Positions 4,147 through 5,048 of a stretch of DNA of 5,048 nt are shown here, one piece after another. The stretch lies in contig USQH01000105.1 in the NCBI GenBank assembly GCA_900556765.1, positions 1 through 5,048 of the forward strand. The letters run 5' to 3'. Below the pieces are notes generated by a model. The model was not told the origin of the DNA. It was given only the letters and a program-made list of their open reading frames with translations, and made no database searches. This stretch comes from an uncultured Oscillospiraceae bacterium (GTDB lineage Bacteria; Bacillota; Clostridia; Oscillospirales; Acutalibacteraceae). Position 1 is the stretch's first letter; each line of letters starts with the position of its first letter. The translations under genes and the position numbers were made by a program.

Positions 4147-4725
4147 TTATTTGCTCAGATGTTTCATTTTCATAATGTCCATCGGTTCCGGAATGTAGTT
4201 TTCAAGATAGTCTGCCAGAGGCTCAATGCTGTCAAATTCGGAGCAAAGCTGTCTGCCGCGCGGAGTCAGAAACTCGTTTTTGACCGCCGTATCGAGCATG
4301 GCGAGCAGGTCGTTGTAGTAGCCGTCGGTGTTCAGCACGGCGACCGCCTTTTCGTGCCTGCCGAGCTGCTTTAAGGTAAGCACCTCGAAAAATTCCTCAA
4401 ATGTTCCGATACCTCCGGTCGTGACGATAAACGCGTCGGCGGTATCCTCCATGATCGCCTTGCGTTCGCGCATGGTTTCGGTGCGTATGATTTCAGTACA
4501 GCCGCCGAATAGTACGCCATCGGGGAAAAATGAGGGTACGACGCCGATTATTTCAGCGCCTGTTTTGGCAAATCCACGCGCCGCCGCGCCCATCAGACCG
4601 CCGTTTCCGGCACCGAAAATCAGCGAATGACCGCGGGTGCCGAGCATCTCGCCCAGCCGTTCGCCTTCTTTGATATAAGCGGCGTCGATCTCATCGGACG
4701 CACCGCCGAAAATACATATCTTCAT
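4147..4725 (-). CDS. LOG-family nucleotide 5'-monophosphate phosphoribohydrolase
   Basis: A 192-residue protein of the LOG family (TIGR00730, lysine-decarboxylase-like Rossmann fold). Family members cleave the base from nucleoside 5'-monophosphates, classically cytokinin ribotides and in bacteria also AMP. The Rossmann start is KICIFGGAS at 2-10, the nucleotide loop IFGAGNGGLMG at 36-46, and MRERKAIM at 85-92 corresponds to the conserved Met-x-x-Arg-Lys motif. The PGGxGTxxE motif appears as TGGIGTFEE at 103-111: the catalytic glutamate (111) is kept but the proline is threonine. The rest is normal length. The ATG at 4725 is chosen because GGGAG lies 8 nt before it; the earlier ATG at 4740 overlaps that site. 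A promoter lies upstream, so it is likely transcribed independently of etfA. The family is firm; the physiological substrate is unknown. Confidence 0.9.
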   Translation of the reverse strand: MKICIFGGASDEIDAAYIKEGERLGEMLGTRGHSLIFGAGNGGLMGAAARGFAKTGAEIIGVVPSFFPDGVLFGGCTEIIRTETMRERKAIMEDTADAFIVTTGGIGTFEEFFEVLTLKQLGRHEKAVAVLNTDGYYNDLLAMLDTAVKNEFLTPRGRQLCSEFDSIEPLADYLENYIPEPMDIMKMKHLSK

Positions 4726-4733
4726 TTGCTTCT

Positions 4734-4738
4734 CTCCC
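4734..4738 (-). promoter_or_regulatory. Shine-Dalgarno deciding the LOG gene start
   Basis: GGGAG on the minus strand lies 8 nt before the ATG at 4725-4723 and overlaps the last base of the alternative ATG at 4740. The start five codons downstream of that ATG is therefore preferred. Confidence 0.65.
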
Positions 4739-4755
4739 ATGATGTAGTATTAGAT

Positions 4756-4784
4756 ATTATATACTATTATTTCTCCGCTGTAAA
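4756..4784 (-). promoter_or_regulatory. Likely sigma-A promoter of the LOG gene
   Basis: On the minus strand TTTACA (4784-4779), 17 bp, TATAAT (4761-4756): a near-consensus promoter. The predicted start is near 4749, with a leader of about 24 nt to the ATG at 4725. Confidence 0.7.
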
Positions 4785-4788
4785 TGTT

Positions 4789-4822
4789 TTTTGACCGTGC
4801 TGTGTTTACAGCACGGTCAAAA
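4789..4822 (-). terminator. Hairpin at the 3' end of etfA
   Basis: A perfect 15-bp stem (4789-4803 with 4808-4822) with a 4-nt loop. The 5' arm (read on the minus strand) encodes the last EtfA residues and the stop codon lies in the arm and loop. It is flanked by TTTT before and AAAAAAC after on the minus strand, so it lacks a U-tail; it may end transcription weakly or protect the mRNA 3' end. Confidence 0.5.
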
Positions 4823-5048
4823 TCGATTCTATATCGTCGATAACGCCGTAATCGGCGTATTTAAAAATCGGCGCGTCGGGGTCGCGGTTGACGGCGATAA
4901 CCGTGCCGGAACTGCGTATTCCTGCGATATGATGTACAGCACCCGAAATGCCGAGTGCCAAATAAACATCGGGACTGACCGTTTTGCCGGTCAGTCCGAC
5001 CTGCTTTTCGTACGGCATATAGTCGTTGTCGACCATAACACGGGACGC
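4806..5048 (-). CDS. etfA: Electron transfer flavoprotein alpha subunit, C-terminal part
   Basis: The last 80 residues of EtfA (FixB), with the N-terminus beyond the right edge; full proteins are usually over 300 residues. The fragment is the FAD-binding C-terminal domain: ASR at the edge, EKQVGLTGKTVSPDVYLALG (local residues 14-33), GISGAVHHIAG (33-43), then AVNRDPDAPIF and ADYGVIDD (52-73). These form the FAD contacts in the family. EtfA pairs with EtfB to carry electrons, in clostridia often from acyl-CoA dehydrogenases with or without flavin bifurcation; the partner genes would lie to the right. The frame is open to the edge, so the ATG at 5036 is internal and not a start. The reading ends in a hairpin that includes the stop codon. 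Confidence 0.93.
   Translation of the reverse strand, partial: ASRVMVDNDYMPYEKQVGLTGKTVSPDVYLALGISGAVHHIAGIRSSGTVIAVNRDPDAPIFKYADYGVIDDIESILTVL

Noticed and set aside
4328..4630. Plus-strand 100-codon frame inside the LOG gene
   Set aside because: Antisense shadow, Ser/Pro-rich, with no ribosome site.

Overview
The window looks like a chromosomal segment of an endospore-forming anaerobe of the class Clostridia. The evidence is a spoVAE gene, a DUF3793 gene (a family I know from anaerobic Firmicutes), a C_GCAxxG_C_C protein, an Mrp-type Fe-S ATPase and an electron-transfer flavoprotein gene. Most genes are roughly 55-60% GC by spot count with AT-rich spacers. The leftmost gene is about 37% GC. 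I see no phage, IS, CRISPR, tRNA or rRNA sequence. No genus can be assigned.

Layout from left to right: (1) 1-316, minus strand, a DUF3793 gene with a TTG start, cut by the left edge. (2) 317-624, an AT-rich intergenic region with two near-identical palindromes that look like repressor operators, flanking a good -10 for the DUF3793 gene, plus a promoter for the next gene. (3) 625-1200, pduL, a phosphate acyltransferase without a microcompartment-targeting extension. (4) 1245-1291, a compact element combining a long hairpin, a candidate sporulation (sigma-G type) promoter and the Shine-Dalgarno of (5) spoVAE at 1291-1659. (6) 1718-2584, a minus-strand pair: a 114-residue protein of unknown function followed by a YbaK/ProX-type aminoacyl-tRNA deacylase. 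It converges on spoVAE at a terminator usable from both sides. (7) 2736-4009, divergent from that pair, an Mrp/NBP35-type ATPase overlapping by 4 bp a C_GCAxxG_C_C cysteine-rich protein. (8) 4147-4725, minus strand, a LOG-family nucleotide phosphoribohydrolase, converging on the previous pair at a second two-sided terminator. (9) 4806-5048, minus strand, the last 80 residues of EtfA, cut by the right edge.

The genes are short units with their own promoters and terminators rather than one pathway. The parts that clearly belong together are mrp with the C_GCAxxG_C_C gene, and the unknown 114-residue gene with the deacylase. The two most interesting non-coding signals are the operator pair upstream of DUF3793 and the hairpin/promoter/ribosome-site composite between pduL and spoVAE. 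I found nothing that clearly amounts to a new defence, mobile or biosynthetic system.
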